A stretch of 64,000 bases of DNA, taken from the NCBI RefSeq assembly GCF_027409185.1, contig NC_084465.1, positions 30,607,864 to 30,671,863 on the forward strand. Reading direction: 5' to 3'. This DNA comes from Cynocephalus volans (lineage: Eukaryota > Chordata > Mammalia > Dermoptera > Cynocephalidae). Positions 25,255 to 37,124 of the stretch are shown here, piece after piece (position 1 is the stretch's first letter; each line of letters starts with the position of its first letter). The translations under genes were made by a program, and so were the position numbers. The notes beneath the pieces were generated by a model, which did not search any database, was not told the DNA's origin, and saw only the letters and a list, made by a program, of their open reading frames with translations.

Positions 25255-27058
25255 CCTAACTTCTTAAGCAGTCTTTGAACTAGTCATACCATCTTACTGG
25301 TCTCTTCACTAATTAATGACTTAAATAAAATATTTGTCAAATATTTATTTTATATTTGCCTGAGAGTCATGATCTCATATTTGTGAAAATTATACTTCAA
25401 CCTATGCAATAATTAAAATTCCTCCAAGTAATATGAGTAATAAGTTGAAAACACAGAACCTATTCAGATTCTTAATAAGAAAATTAAACACCAGCCTGAG
25501 GCTCTATTATTATTAGTATTGCAGGAAGAAGAGCCTAATTGAATTTGCCTTTAATAGACATTCTTATTATTCCTTAGTCCATTGTCTTTTCAAGTACTTT
25601 ACAGTTGACAATATGCTATATGAATGATTTTTTTTTAATCTGTTATTTCAGGAAAATGAGATAATGTAACATCACTAAATGCATTTACATTCCTAAGACC
25701 TCAACAATTTTTTTTTAAAAAAGACCTTTACACAATAATGTATGTGTATTTTATTTAAGTGTACATCACATACTAATATATGTTTTTTAATAAAAACCTC
25801 AAATGCAATATTCAAGAATTTGTTAAAATACCATGTCCTCAGATAGACATTGACAATCATACATATTGAGCCAGTTTTAATTTTTTTATTAAGAATATTA
25901 CAGTGCTCCTGACTTCTACAAAAAGATGTGCTTTTAATACAGAATCAAAATATAGATTGTTATACACTAGTTTCATTGTGTGCCATTGTATTTATTTAAA
26001 ATTGTTAATGTTTGTGGTAAAGAATATAGGAAGTGTAGAAAAATATGAAGTATGTATTAGCAGGTGGAGTAAATTATAAAACAGCAAAATGTGGAACTAT
26101 ACAAACTGTACTAAGTTAATAATTACTTGTGATATTGGCCACAAAAACAGGAAATATAAAAGTGAACTTACCCATAGACAAATGTGAACTGATGAGGGAA
26201 ATTGAAAAGTATCACTTACCCTGAAGTCATCAAAGTAAAATTTAAAATCTCTATCTTAATCATTAGGAATGTATGCCAATATATAACTTATTTTGCTTAG
26301 AAACAGTTGCTTCAAGTGTTCAAAATTTACCATATATTAATTCATGACTTATATATGAATATTGTCTTTAGGCCTCTTAAATAAATGTGTGCATTTGGAT
26401 TGTTTGAGCTGAAAAAATTAAAGACTATTTGATTTTTTCCTGAATGCTATTCCAAAGAAATCATTTCCAGATGCCTGGAGATATAAAATATACTAAATAA
26501 TAATATCTTAATTCCATTTCAGAGACAGATGGATCAGAAGTAAATAAAAACCATTTCCTTCAGCTACTTTCCCAATAACAACTAGTCCGTCAAGCCCAAA
26601 AGAATGAGGCTCATAGTTAATAAAGCATTTAGAAACAAGGCTGCAAATAAGTCTCTCTCTTCTCTCCCACATCTCTAACTATATTTGATTCCTATGACTA
26701 AAAAAATCTAGCAGACTGGTTTAATTGCATTCTCAGCCTTGAATTGTCTCATGTATATGATTTAGTATGGAAATGGTCATACTCTTCTGCAAGCAACATA
26801 AATGCAGCTAAGCAAAAGTTTTCCTAAGAATGATTGAAAATCTACTTTCTTCTATGTGCTACAAATATCAGGGATACCATAAATTGGCTGAAATTGGTAG
26901 ATACCAGCAACAGGATTAATTTCACTTAAGGTGTCAGTGTAAAACATATAGAGAAAAATTGAAGTTTGAGTTGAAAATTGCATAAAGCAAGAAAAGAACC
27001 TGAGCCTCAGGGATTATGAACAGGCTATGGAAATAGTACCATGTCTTCTTCTGATAAG
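25255..27058. other. Unassigned stretch
   Basis: Very AT-rich; no gene or named repeat recognised. Confidence 0.5.
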
Positions 27059-27554
27059 CCTAATTTTAAATTTTTTTTTTTTTTAGTGAAGAGTACAATA
27101 CACACAGAATTATATCTAAATCATATGTGCAGAGTTTAAATAGTTATCACAAAATAAGTATATAAATGAGATTACCACCAAAGTCAAAAAAATACCATTG
27201 CAACCACACCAGAAGCCTCCCTCGTATCCCTTCCCAATAACTACCCTTCCTTTCTCCCCAAAGATAAACATCACTATGAATCCTACTAGTCTTGATTAAT
27301 TGTCCCTGTTTTTGAACTTCAAACAAATGAAGTATACAGTATATGTGTGCATATTTGTACATATGGTGTTTTTTCACTCTATCTGTGTTTGTGGAATTGA
27401 ACCATGCTATTGATTTACCAGTAGGAATTTCATATTTATTGCTAAATATTATTCTAAGATATAAATATACCACACCTTATTTATTCATTTCCTTAATGAT
27501 GAACACTTGAGAGGTTTTCACCTGGGGGCTTTGAAGATAATGCTGCTCTGAGCA

Positions 27555-28593
27555 AGTATAGATAAATGGAACTACATCAAGCTTAAAAATGTTTGTGCAT
27601 CAAAAGAAACAATCAATAGAGTAAAAAAGACAACTTACAAAATGGGAGAAAATATTTGCAAACCATATATCTGAAAATAGGTTAATATCCAGAGTTTTAA
27701 AGAAGATTCTACAACTGAGCAACCAAAACACAAATAACCCAATAAAAATGGGCAAAGGATATAAATAGACAATTCTCCAAAGGATATACAAATAGTTAAC
27801 AAGCATATAAAAAGGCATTAGAAATCATGGGGGAAACGCAAAACAAAACCACAATGAAAATATCACATTACACCCATCAGGATGGATACTCTGAAAAGAA
27901 CAGAAAATAACAAGTGTTGGCAAAGATGCAGAGAAATTGAAACCTTTGTGTGCTGTTGGTGAGAATGTAAAATGATGTAGCCATTATAGAACACAGTACA
28001 GAAGTTCTTCAGAAAATTAAAAATAGAATTACCATATGATTCAGCAATCCCACTTCTGGGTATATACCAAAAGAATTCAAAGCAAGATCTCAAAGAAATA
28101 TTTGCATACCCTTATTCATTACAGCTTTATTCACAACAGCCAAGAGGTGGAAGTAACCCAAATGTCGATCAACAAATGAAGGAACAAAGAAAATATGATA
28201 TGTACATACAATGGAATATTATTCAGCCTTATAAAGGAGGGAAATCCTGTCATACACTACAACATGGATAAACTTGGCAGATATTATGCTAAGCGAATTA
28301 AGCCAGTCACTAAAGGACATATACTGTATGGTTTCATTCATATGAAGTAACTAAAGTAGTCAAAATCATAGAAACAGAAAATAGAAAGGTGGTTGCTAAG
28401 TGTGGAGGAGAGGCATATGGAAAAATGGGAATTATTGTTTAGTGGGTATAGAGTTTCAGATAAAAAAACGTTCTAGAGATCTGTTGTACAGCAATATAAA
28501 TATACTTAACATTACTGAACTGTATACTTAAAACGGTTTAAGATGGTAATTTCATGTTATGTGTTTTCTACCACAATAAAAGAAATGAAAAAA
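27555..28593 (+). mobile_element. 5'-truncated L1 nested in antisense L1
   Basis: Sense L1 from late ORF2 ('ggaactacatcaagcttaaa') to the 3' end ('ttctaccacaataaaagaa' plus A-run). The flanks form a 16-bp TSD with three mismatches: 27539-27554 aatgctgctctgagca and 28594-28609 aatgctcctctaaaca. This sequence is the expected host L1 string ('aataatgctgctatgaaca'), so the host was intact before insertion. The 3' UTR differs from that of the 10097 and 43132 copies, consistent with an older subfamily. Confidence 0.88.
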
Positions 28594-29012
28594 AATGCTC
28601 CTCTAAACATCTGTTTTTATGTCCTTTGTTGTACATATGCACACGTTTCTCTGGGATTAGACTTAGGAAGGAAATTCTTAGGTTATAGGGTGTATATATG
28701 ATAAACTTTAGAAGACACTGCCGAGTAGTTTTCAAAAATGATTTTACTGTCCCATCAGAAATAAGATTTTTCTACATCACTGTGAGCATGTTTTATTATT
28801 AGTATTTTTAATTTCAGACATTATGGTTGATGTGCAGAATATTTTATTGAGGTTGAATTTCCCTGGTGAATTATGAGGTTGGGCATCTTCTAATATATTT
28901 ATTGGCCATTTGGACATTTGGACATCTTCTTGTGTGAAAAATGGTTGGACCAACAACCATTTTCTGTTGACCCATCTGTCTCATTTTTATTTATTTGTAG
29001 GAGATTTTTATA

Positions 29013-29094
29013 AGAAGGCATTTCAAAAAGTTTGTGAAAAAATTGAATTAAAAGATTATACGACTTTTTCCATAAACTTTTTAAACATCCCTTG
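29013..29094. mobile_element. 82-bp palindromic MITE (mariner-like), TA-flanked
   Basis: A short element with imperfect terminal inverted repeats of about 30 bp (left 'aaggcatttcaaaaagtttg'; right, read in complement, 'aagggatgtttaaaaagttt') around a short AT-rich centre. TA lies on each side (29011-29012 and 29095-29096). Removing the element plus one TA restores the host antisense L1 ('gtaggagatttttatatactg', expected 'gtaggagttctttatatattctg'). The TA target and small palindromic form fit a Tc1/mariner-derived MITE. Family name not assigned. Confidence 0.85.
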
Positions 29095-29689
29095 TATATA
29101 CTGAACATGAAACTTGTAACTGTTATATATGCTGCAAATATATTCCTTGCTCAAGAGTTTGACTTCACTCTCTTAATAGTATTTTTTGTTTCCCAAGATG
29201 GCTTACCTGAGATGTCTGGCACTAGTCCCCTCCCCATAAAAAGAAACCGAAACAACAGACAAACAAACACACTTTGACTGGAAGGACTAAGGAAATGTGC
29301 TGCAGAGCACCAGGAGAGTGATGTGACCCTTGTGAAGTGCGGAAGAAAGGAACAGCACTGTAGAGAGCAGAGCAGAGCGTTCAGCCTCTACCCTGCTACA
29401 GGGACTGTCCAGGAACCAGGCAGAGAGAAGGTAAGCTGGAAAAGACTCCACCTGTTCCCACTGCCACCACAAATGCCAATGATCCTTGCCTCAAAAGAAT
29501 CCCCTAATCTTTTGGGGACCCAGACCCAGTTGGAAAGTAGCTGGGAGTTAGTGTAGGTGCAGTCTCATAGTGAAAGTCAAAGGAGATTAAAACTCCTCAT
29601 GCCTCAGACAGCAGCGCTGTCTGGAAGCTGAAACTGTAGCCAGAGTGAGCCCTGCCCTGAACCCAGTGAGTCTGACTCCCTTCATCTGA

Positions 29690-30110
29690 TGGCCCTGCCT
29701 GCATTCTACCACACTCAAACAGGCCTGCTGTAACCAAGACACAGGATGCCTGGAGCCTAGGACAGATAGAAAGACTGAGACTCCAGCATCTGAACCCATG
29801 CAGCAAACCCTGCCCCCCAGCAAGCAGGCAGACTCACTGAGCAGAAAATCAGACAAGGTCCGGTGGCTCCCCACATTTGCAGCCCATCTTGCACAGCCCA
29901 CAGAGGCCAAACCTGCAAATGCCCACATGGCCTACAGCTAGTTTGGCACTAGCCCCTTTCCCCTTGCAACCCTTCACACATTTGCACAGGCACCAACAGG
30001 ATCACAATCCCAGCTGTCTGCAGCCTAGACCAGACAGAGGGACAGGGACCCGGGCATCTCAGCCCACACAAGAGCCTTGGCATCCCTCCCCTCCCCTGGT
30101 GGTCAAGCTG
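29690..30110 (+). repeat. Diverged duplication in L1 5' UTR (offset about 268 bp)
   Basis: The segment around 29749-29805 ('gagcctaggacagatagaaa', 'gcatctgaaccca') reappears in diverged form at about 30017-30073 ('cagcctagaccagacagagg', 'gcatctcagccca'), an offset of about 268 bp. The similarity extends more weakly to both sides. Confidence 0.6.
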
Positions 30111-30243
30111 ACCTGCTAGGCAAGGAAGCTGCTCGTAAGTAGTTATTCCGCCCTGAATAACTTTTGGTCTTACTGAGCCCACAGGTGCCCATGCTGACAG
30201 CCAGTGCAGTGGTGGTCCCTATTCCCCCCACAGCCCACTGCAG

Positions 30244-30733
30244 CTCTAGGGATCTGCTGGGTCCTGTTGCATCTGTGTAGCTTGCTCCAGACTCAACACC
30301 CAATCCAGTGGCTCTCTACAGAGCTGCCAGAACCCACTATAACAGTACACACCTGTTAAATGACCAACAGCAGACCAGTCAGGGGATTTGATGCCCCAAC
30401 GCAGGCCTCTACAGTTCTGTTGGGCTTGGTTCCACCCTTGCAGCCTTGTATCAGGCTCAACAACTGTGCAGATGGCCACCTACAGAGCTGCCAGGTCCTG
30501 CAACAGCTGTGTACACCTACTCCCAAACCAACAGTTGATTGGGTAGCAGCTTTACCTCCCTATAGCATGCCTCTAGAAAGCCGCTGGGTCCCACAACATC
30601 CACACAAGCTTGCTCCAGCCTTAACAGCTGAGCCAGTTGCCTTCTACAGAGCTGCAAGGATCTGCTGCAACAGTATACATCAGCACACCCAATCCAACAA
30701 GAAACCCAGCCCAACAAGAAATGCGAAAGGCCC
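30244..30733 (+). repeat. Three tandem monomers of about 164 bp in L1 5' UTR
   Basis: Unit starts at 30244 ('ctctagggatctgctgg'), 30407 ('ctctacagttctgttgg') and 30571 ('ctctagaaagccgctgg'), spaced 163 and 164 bp. A shared internal anchor, tacagagctgc, recurs at 30317, 30481 and 30643. The motifs 'ttgctccag' and 'caacag..tataca' also keep register. The copies are diverged. A degraded partial unit may precede 30244. The layout resembles the monomeric L1 promoters known in murids, but the sequence is unrelated to anything I can name. Confidence 0.7.
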
Positions 30734-30999
30734 CACCACATAGGCCACAAAGGCACACACAGACAACTCTAAGATTGAATACAGAGGAAGAAGTCACACA
30801 AAATCTGCACTAGCACACTCACCCATATCCAAACTTAAAATGTCCAACCCAACTGTCAATATAGAATATTTTTACAGGAAAGAGTCTCTCCCTTCAAAAG
30901 CCACTCCTAGAATTAAAAGAAGTGACTACACCACCAGATGCCCAGATGTCAACACAGAGATATGAGAAGCATGAGAAAACAGGGAAATATGATCCCCCT

Positions 31000-31900
31000 G
31001 GAAGAAGACTTCCAGACCAATACTAGACCACAAATAATAGGAAATTGATGAATTGCCTGAAGAGGAATGGCAATACTAAGGAAACTCAAAAAGATGCATA
31101 AAAAAACCAGAAATCACAATGAAGTCAAAAAGAAATTTGAGGACATGTATGAAAAATTCAACAGAGATACAAACAATTTTTAAAAATCAAGAAGAAATCC
31201 TGTAACTGAAGAATTCATTCAAAGAAATAAAAAATACAACCAAGAGCATAAGCAGCAGGCTAGAACAGGCAGAAGAAAAAAAGAATCTCTGAACTAGAAG
31301 ACAGGCTTTCTGAATTAACATAGCTGGACAAAAAAAGAAAAAAAGAAAGCAAAATTTTTTAAAAATAGAGAAAACTTACAAAATTTTTCTGATAATCTTA
31401 AGCATATAAACATCCAAATTATGGGTGTACTGGGAGGGGAAGAGAAAGGAAAATGCATTGAAAGCCTATTTAATGAAATAGCTGAAAACTTCCCAAATAT
31501 TGGGAAAGATACAGTGTTACAGATCCAAAAAGCTCAAAGATCCCCAAACAGATTCAACCCAAAAAGGACCTCCCTGAGACACATTACAGTGAAATTATCA
31601 AAATTATAAGAGAATCCCCATCAAGCTAACAGCAGATTTCTCAACAGAAGCCTTACAGGCCAGGAGAGAGTGGATGACATATTCAAAGTGTTAAAAGAAA
31701 AAACTGCCAAAGAAGAATACTATATCCAGAAAAGCTTTCCTTCAGAAATGAAGAAGAATTAGTCTTTCCCAGACAGACAAAAACTGCAGAAATTTACCAC
31801 TAGAAGACTGGCCCTTCAACAAATACTCAAGGAATCTTGCATATGGAATCAAAAAAAGAGATATATGTCACTATAAACACGTGAGAAAGAATAAAAACAT
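31000..31900 (+). pseudogene. L1 ORF1 remnant
   Basis: Fragments in different frames correspond to an L1 ORF1 RNA-binding chaperone. A charged, coiled-coil-like N-terminal part is visible around 31130-31320. The RRM/C-terminal region is visible at 31421-31606, where the translation keeps the family-typical QRSPNRFNPKRTS motif, followed after frameshifts by sequence matching 'LQARREW' and 'KLSFRNE' segments. Several stops and frameshifts mean no functional protein. Confidence 0.8.
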
Positions 31901-32069
31901 CTAGTAGAACAGATATGCAAATGAGAAAGAGAAAGAAAATGTATTTTTTCACCACACAAAAAAAATACCCAACAGCAAAGATAAACAATAGAAGGGAAAG
32001 AAAGGAACAAAGGAAATGTAAAACAACCATAGAAAAATTAATAAAATGGAAGGAATAAGGCAATGCCTT

Positions 32070-35000
32070 TCCATAACAACCCTGAATGTAAATGGACTAA
32101 ATTCTACACTGAAAAGACATAGACTGGCTGAATGGATTAAAAAACTAGACCCAACTACAAGCTGCCTGAAAGAAACTCACTCACCAATAAAGACACACAT
32201 AAACCAATAGTGAAGGGGTGAAAAAAGACATTCCATGCAAATGGAAACAAAAACAAGTGCGAGTTGTCATACTTATATCAGTTAAAACAGACTTCAAACA
32301 AAGAAATAAAAAAAGCGACAAAGAAGAGCACTATGATAAAAGGATTAGTGAGGCAAGAAGATATAACAATCATAAATATTTATGCAGTCAGCATAAGAGC
32401 ACCCAGATATATAAAGCAAAACAACTGTTACTGGATCTAAGAGGAGAGAGAGATAAGAACACAGTAATAGTTGGGGGCTTTAATACACTGCTCTCAGAAG
32501 TGGACGGATCATTTGGACAGAGAATAAGCAGAGAAATGTCAGATTTATAAAGTGCTTAAGACCAAATGGACTTGACAGACATATATAGAACATTTCATCT
32601 AGCAATAACAGAATATACATTCTTCTCATTAGCATATGCATCATTCTCTAGAATAGAACATGTTAGGTCACACATTAAGTATCAACAAATTTAAAGGGAT
32701 TGAAATCACATCAAGTATATTTTCAAACCACAATGGAATAAAATTATAAATTAACAACAAACAAAACTTTGGAAACCATACAAATTCATGGAAATTAAAC
32801 AACATACTCCTGAACAATGGGTCAAAAAAAGAAATAAAGAAGAAAATCAAAAAATTCCTTGAAACAATTGAAAATACAAGCACAGTTTACCAAAACCTAT
32901 GGGATTCTGCAAAAGCCATACTATGAGGGAATTTTATTGCAATAAGTGTTTACATAAAAAAAAATAAAGACTTCAAATAACCTAATATTAAGTTTCAAAG
33001 AACTAGAAAAACAAGAACAATCTAACCCTGAACTAGTAGATGGATAGAAATAATTAAGATCAGAGCAGAACTAAATGAAATGGAGATCAAAAGAATGATA
33101 CAAAAAAATCAACAAAAAAAGGTTGGTTTTTTGAGAAGCCAAAATAGGCAAAGTCTCACTAAAAAAAAGGCAAGACTAAAAAAAATAGAAGAGAGAAAAT
33201 CCAAATAACAAAAATCAAATATGAAAAAGGAGACATTACAACTGATACCACAGAAATGCAAACAATCATTAGAGACTATTATGAACAAATTTGAAAATCT
33301 GGAAGAAATAGATAAATTTCTGGATACATACAAACTATCAAGACTGAACCAAGAAGAAACACAGAACCTGAACAAACCAGTAATGGGCAATGAGATTGAT
33401 GCAGTAATCATCAGCGTCCTAACAAAGAAAAGCCCAGGACAGGATGGTTCATTGCTTAATTCTATGAAATCTTTAAAGAAGGATGAACACCAACACTTTC
33501 CAAAGAATTATTTGGAAAAATTGAAACAGAGGCCATTCTCCCAAATTAGTTCTATGAGGCTAGCATCACCTGATACCAAAATCAAACAAAAACACAACAG
33601 AAAACGAAAGTGACAAGCCAATATACTTGATAAACATAGATGCAAAAATCCTCAACAAGATATTAGCAAACAGAATACAACAGCATGTCAAAAAGATTAA
33701 ACACCATGATCAAGTGAGATTCATACCAGGGATGCAGGGATGATTCAATGCATGCGAATCAATAAATGTGATACACCATATCAAAGAAAGAAAGGACAAA
33801 AGCCATATTTTTATCTCAATAGACACAGAGAAAGAATGTGACAAGTTTTAGCATTCCTTCATGACAAAGACTCTCAACAAATTAGGTATAGAAGCAAAGT
33901 AGCTCAACAAAATAAAAGCCATATATAACAAACCCACTGCCAACATCATCCTGAATGGGGAAAAGCTGAAAACTTTTTCCTTTAATAACAGGAACAAGAC
34001 AAGGATGCCCACTCTCACTACTCGTGTTCAACGTAGTATTTGAAGTATTAGCCCAGAGTAATTAGGCAAGAGAGTATCCAAATAAAGAGCATCCAGATTG
34101 GAAAAGATGAGGTCAAATTGTCACTGTTCACAGATGACATGATCCTATATGTAGATAAACCCAGAACCTCTACCAGAAATCTCATAGAGCTCATAAATGA
34201 ATTTAGTAAAGTTACAGAATACAAAGTCAATATGTAAAATCAGTAGTGCTATTATACCCCCACAATAGACAAGCAGAAAAAGAAATCAAGAAAGCAACCA
34301 CATTTACAATAGCTACCAAAATAATAAAATACCTAGGAATAAATTTAACCAAAGAAGTGAAAGATCTCTCCAATGAGAACTACAAAATACTGCTAAAAGA
34401 AATTAAAGAAGACAACAAAGATGGAAAGACATTCCATGTTCATGGATTGGAAAAATTAATGTTGTGAAAATAAACATACTATCCAAAGTGGTCTACAGGT
34501 TCACTGCAATCTCCATCAAAATACCAATGACATTCTTCACAAAAATAAAAAAAACAATCCTAACACTCATATGGAACAAAAGACCCCAAATAGCTAAAGC
34601 AATGCTGAGCCAAAAAAATAAAATCAAAGGCATTACACTACCTGACTTCAAACTATACTACAAAGCTATAGTAACCAAAACAGCATGGTAATGGCATAAA
34701 AACAAACACATGGACCAATGGAACAGAATGGAGAATGCAGAAATCAATCCACATACTTACAGCCAATGGATCTTTGAAAAGCCATCAAGAACATACATTG
34801 GAGGAAGGACAGCCTCTACAGTAAATGGTGCTGGGAAATCTAATATCTATGTGTAGAAGAATGAAACTAGACCCATACATCTCACAATATACCAAAATCA
34901 ACTTAAAATGGACTAAAGATTTAAATATAAGACCTGAAACTATAAAACTCCCAGAAAAAAACAAATGGGAAACACTTCAAGATGTAGGACTGGAAAAGAC

Positions 35001-35860
35001 TTTATGAATAAGACCACAAAAGCATAAGCAACAAAATAAAAAATGGGATTATATCAAACTAAAAAGGTTCTTCACAGCAAAGGAAACAATCAACAGAGTG
35101 AAAAGACAACCTACACAATGGGAGAAAGTATTTGCAAATTCTGCATTTGACAAGGAATTAGTATCCAGAATATACAAGGAATGCAAACAAAAAAACAAAT
35201 ATTACAATTTAAAAATAGGCAAATTAGCTGAATAAACTTTTCTCAAGGGAAGACATACAAATGGCCAACAGGTCCATGAAAAAATGTTCAATATCAGTAA
35301 TCATCAGGGAACTGCAAATCAATACCACATTGAGATATTATCTCCCTCCAGTTAGACTGGCCATTATCAAAAAGACAGAGAATAACAAATGCTGATGAGA
35401 ATGTGAAGAAAAAGGTACTCTTCTACACTGTTGGTGGGTTGTAAATTAGTACAGCCATTATGGAAAACAGTATGGAGTTTTCTCAAACAACTACAGATAG
35501 AACTACCATATGATCCAGCAATCCCACCTCTGGGTATATATCCAAAGTAAGGGAAATCATCAGGTCGAAGAGATCCCTGAACTTCCGTGTTTGTCACAGC
35601 TCTATTTACAATGGCCGAGAGATAGAACCATCCTAACTATCCATCAATAGACCACTAGTTTAAGGAAAATGTAGCATATATACACAATGGAATACTACTC
35701 TGCCATAAAAAAGGATGAAATTCTGCTCTTTGCTACAAAGATGGTGATGATTTTGCTACAAAATGGATGACTTTGGAGAAAATTATGTTAAGTGAAATAA
35801 GCCAGGCACAGAAAGAGAAATACTATATGTCCTCACTCATAATTGGGAGCTAAGATAGAA
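32070..35860 (+). pseudogene. L1 ORF2 (endonuclease/reverse transcriptase) remnant
   Basis: Order of preserved pieces: endonuclease start ITTLNVNGLN at 32073; endonuclease VGGFNT at 32473 (families usually have VGDFNT, so a key Asp position reads Gly); an RT palm RQGCPLS string near 33997; the RT catalytic block [11 protein letters not shown] at 34124-34156 (usual FADD, here FTDD); then the C-terminal part down to about 35860. Stops and frameshifts occur throughout. It encoded the nick-and-prime enzyme of L1 before decay. Confidence 0.88.
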
Positions 35861-36734
35861 AGAAAGAAACAAAGAAACTACATAATACATTGAACTTGCA
35901 GAAGGAGAGAACAGATCTATGGTTACTGCAGGGGGGAAAGTGGGAAGGGGATCGGGGTTAGGGTGAAATTGGGTGATGGACACAAAGAATAATTACTATT
36001 GTAATGATGAACGTGCTAACAATACCAATTTGATCATCACATATTGTACATAAATACTAATAGTCAACTCTCTACCCCATAAATATGTATAATCAATTAT
36101 ATTTCAATTAAAAATAAATAAATAAAAATAAAAAGAATCTTCCGATAAATAGAAATTCTCAATTTTAATAATATCACTAATAGTTTTCTTCAATGTTAAT
36201 GATGTTTATATTATATTTTATAATTTTCCATTTAAAATTCTATATTACTACCTTGAAGAAGCTTTATTGGTTGCCATTTATATTTAGAAAATATAAATCC
36301 ATCTGGAATTGAATTTTGTCTATTGTGTCAAGTAGACTGAGTATTATCCCCTTTTTTGTATACACGTTTGTCCCAGCATTTTTCACTGAGATAAACCACT
36401 CTTTCCTTACTATTTTGCAGTTACATCTTTATTGTAAATCCAAAGTCCTTGTACATGTGTATACCTAATACCATGCTCTATTTTATGAGAGTATTTTTAT
36501 TTTTCTATCATTATGCCAATTCTGCATTTAATGTTGCAATAAATATTGACATTCAAATTTGTTCTATTTTAGGATAATCCTTGCTATTCTTAGCTTTTAA
36601 AAGTTTAATGATAAATTTAGTCAGGTAAATTTACATCAGCAAAGCTGATAGAATTTTCGTTGATATTACAATCAATCTTTATGTTTCCCACCAAACCAAA
36701 GTGGAGCAGAGAAGGCTACACATTAAATTTATTA

Positions 36735-36770
36735 AAAAACATCCAGAAACTTAAAAACATCCAGAAACTT
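36735..36770. repeat. 18-bp tandem duplication
   Basis: Two identical copies of aaaaacatccagaaactt (36735-36752 and 36753-36770). Confidence 0.95.
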
Positions 36771-36949
36771 AACATACCTTATTCAAAGGATGAGTTCAAA
36801 TAACAGCAAGTGTCAGAAAAGAGAAGCTTCTCAGACCCTTTGGTTCCCTTACTCTCTGGTAAAAACTAAGTATTCATGCCCTTCACCTTGATATGTCCCC
36901 CACCCCTCCTTAGTGAACAACAAGCTTGCACACAGTTCAAAGAGCACCA

Positions 36950-37092
36950 TCAGATGTGCCAGGTCCAGATTCTAGTTTCAGCTCTGTCATTCTGAGGTAC
37001 ATAACTTGACAATCATTGAATCTCACTGGATTTTATTTCTCTCAAGAGTAAAGTTAACCAGGTAAATTCTATTATCCCTAAAACCACTTCCT
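36950..37092 (+). mobile_element. MIR
   Basis: 'aggtccagattctagtttcagctctgtcatt' in structure, then 'aatctcactggattttatttctc' and 'agagtaaagttaaccaggtaa' follow MIR order. Confidence 0.6.
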
Positions 37093-37098
37093 TCTGTT

Positions 37099-37124
37099 AA
37101 AAAAAAAAAAAAAAAAAAAAAAAA
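37099..37124. repeat. A26 homopolymer
   Basis: Twenty-six consecutive A residues followed by C and T7. It lies directly after MIR sequence. I could not assign it to the tail of a particular retroelement. Confidence 0.9.

Larger units (their letters stand above)
29186..30770 (+). promoter_or_regulatory. L1 5' UTR / internal promoter region
   Basis: This block is clearly richer in G+C than its surroundings and holds no conserved coding sequence; many overlapping chance frames occur on both strands because of its composition. The CAAGATGGC at 29194-29202 matches the YY1-type site near the start of L1 promoters (function known from human L1, inferred here). Tandem monomers occupy the 3' half (30244 to about 30733). 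Confidence 0.75.
29186..36125 (+). mobile_element. Near full-length L1 (decayed)
   Basis: About 6.9 kb, sense. It opens with 'cccaagatggcttacctga' (the conserved CAAGATGGC start of mammalian L1 5' UTRs), followed by a GC-richer 5' UTR to about 30770, ORF1 remnants to about 31900, a short spacer, ORF2 remnants from about 32070 to 35860, a 3' UTR and an A-rich tail (36108-36130, AAAT-type). Frameshifts and stops break both ORFs, so it is inactive. A flanking TSD is only suggestive (agtatttttt near 29179 versus agaatcttcc near 36131). The 3' end matches the truncated copy at 15470. Confidence 0.9.
27060..36720 (-). mobile_element. Old antisense L1 hosting three nested insertions
   Basis: The host L1 is present as blocks 27060-27554, 28594-29012, 29095-about 29185 and about 36126-36720. 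They run in one order on the minus strand from its 3' UTR (T-run at 27068) into ORF2. The final block carries 'tctggaattgaattttgtctattgtgtcaag' (36302), the expected continuation of the interrupted ORF2 after the gap at about 29185. Three younger elements sit in it: L1 sense 27555-28593, MITE 29013-29094 and L1 sense about 29186-36125. All host frames are dead. Confidence 0.85.

Noticed and set aside
23849..25262. TSD for the L1 at 23860-25250
   Set aside because: Only a 7-bp match (atcctaa) offset from the apparent ends; too weak to claim.
29587..30756. Many 60-127 codon frames on both strands
   Set aside because: They fall in the GC-richer L1 5' UTR where stops are rarer; none has a recognisable domain.
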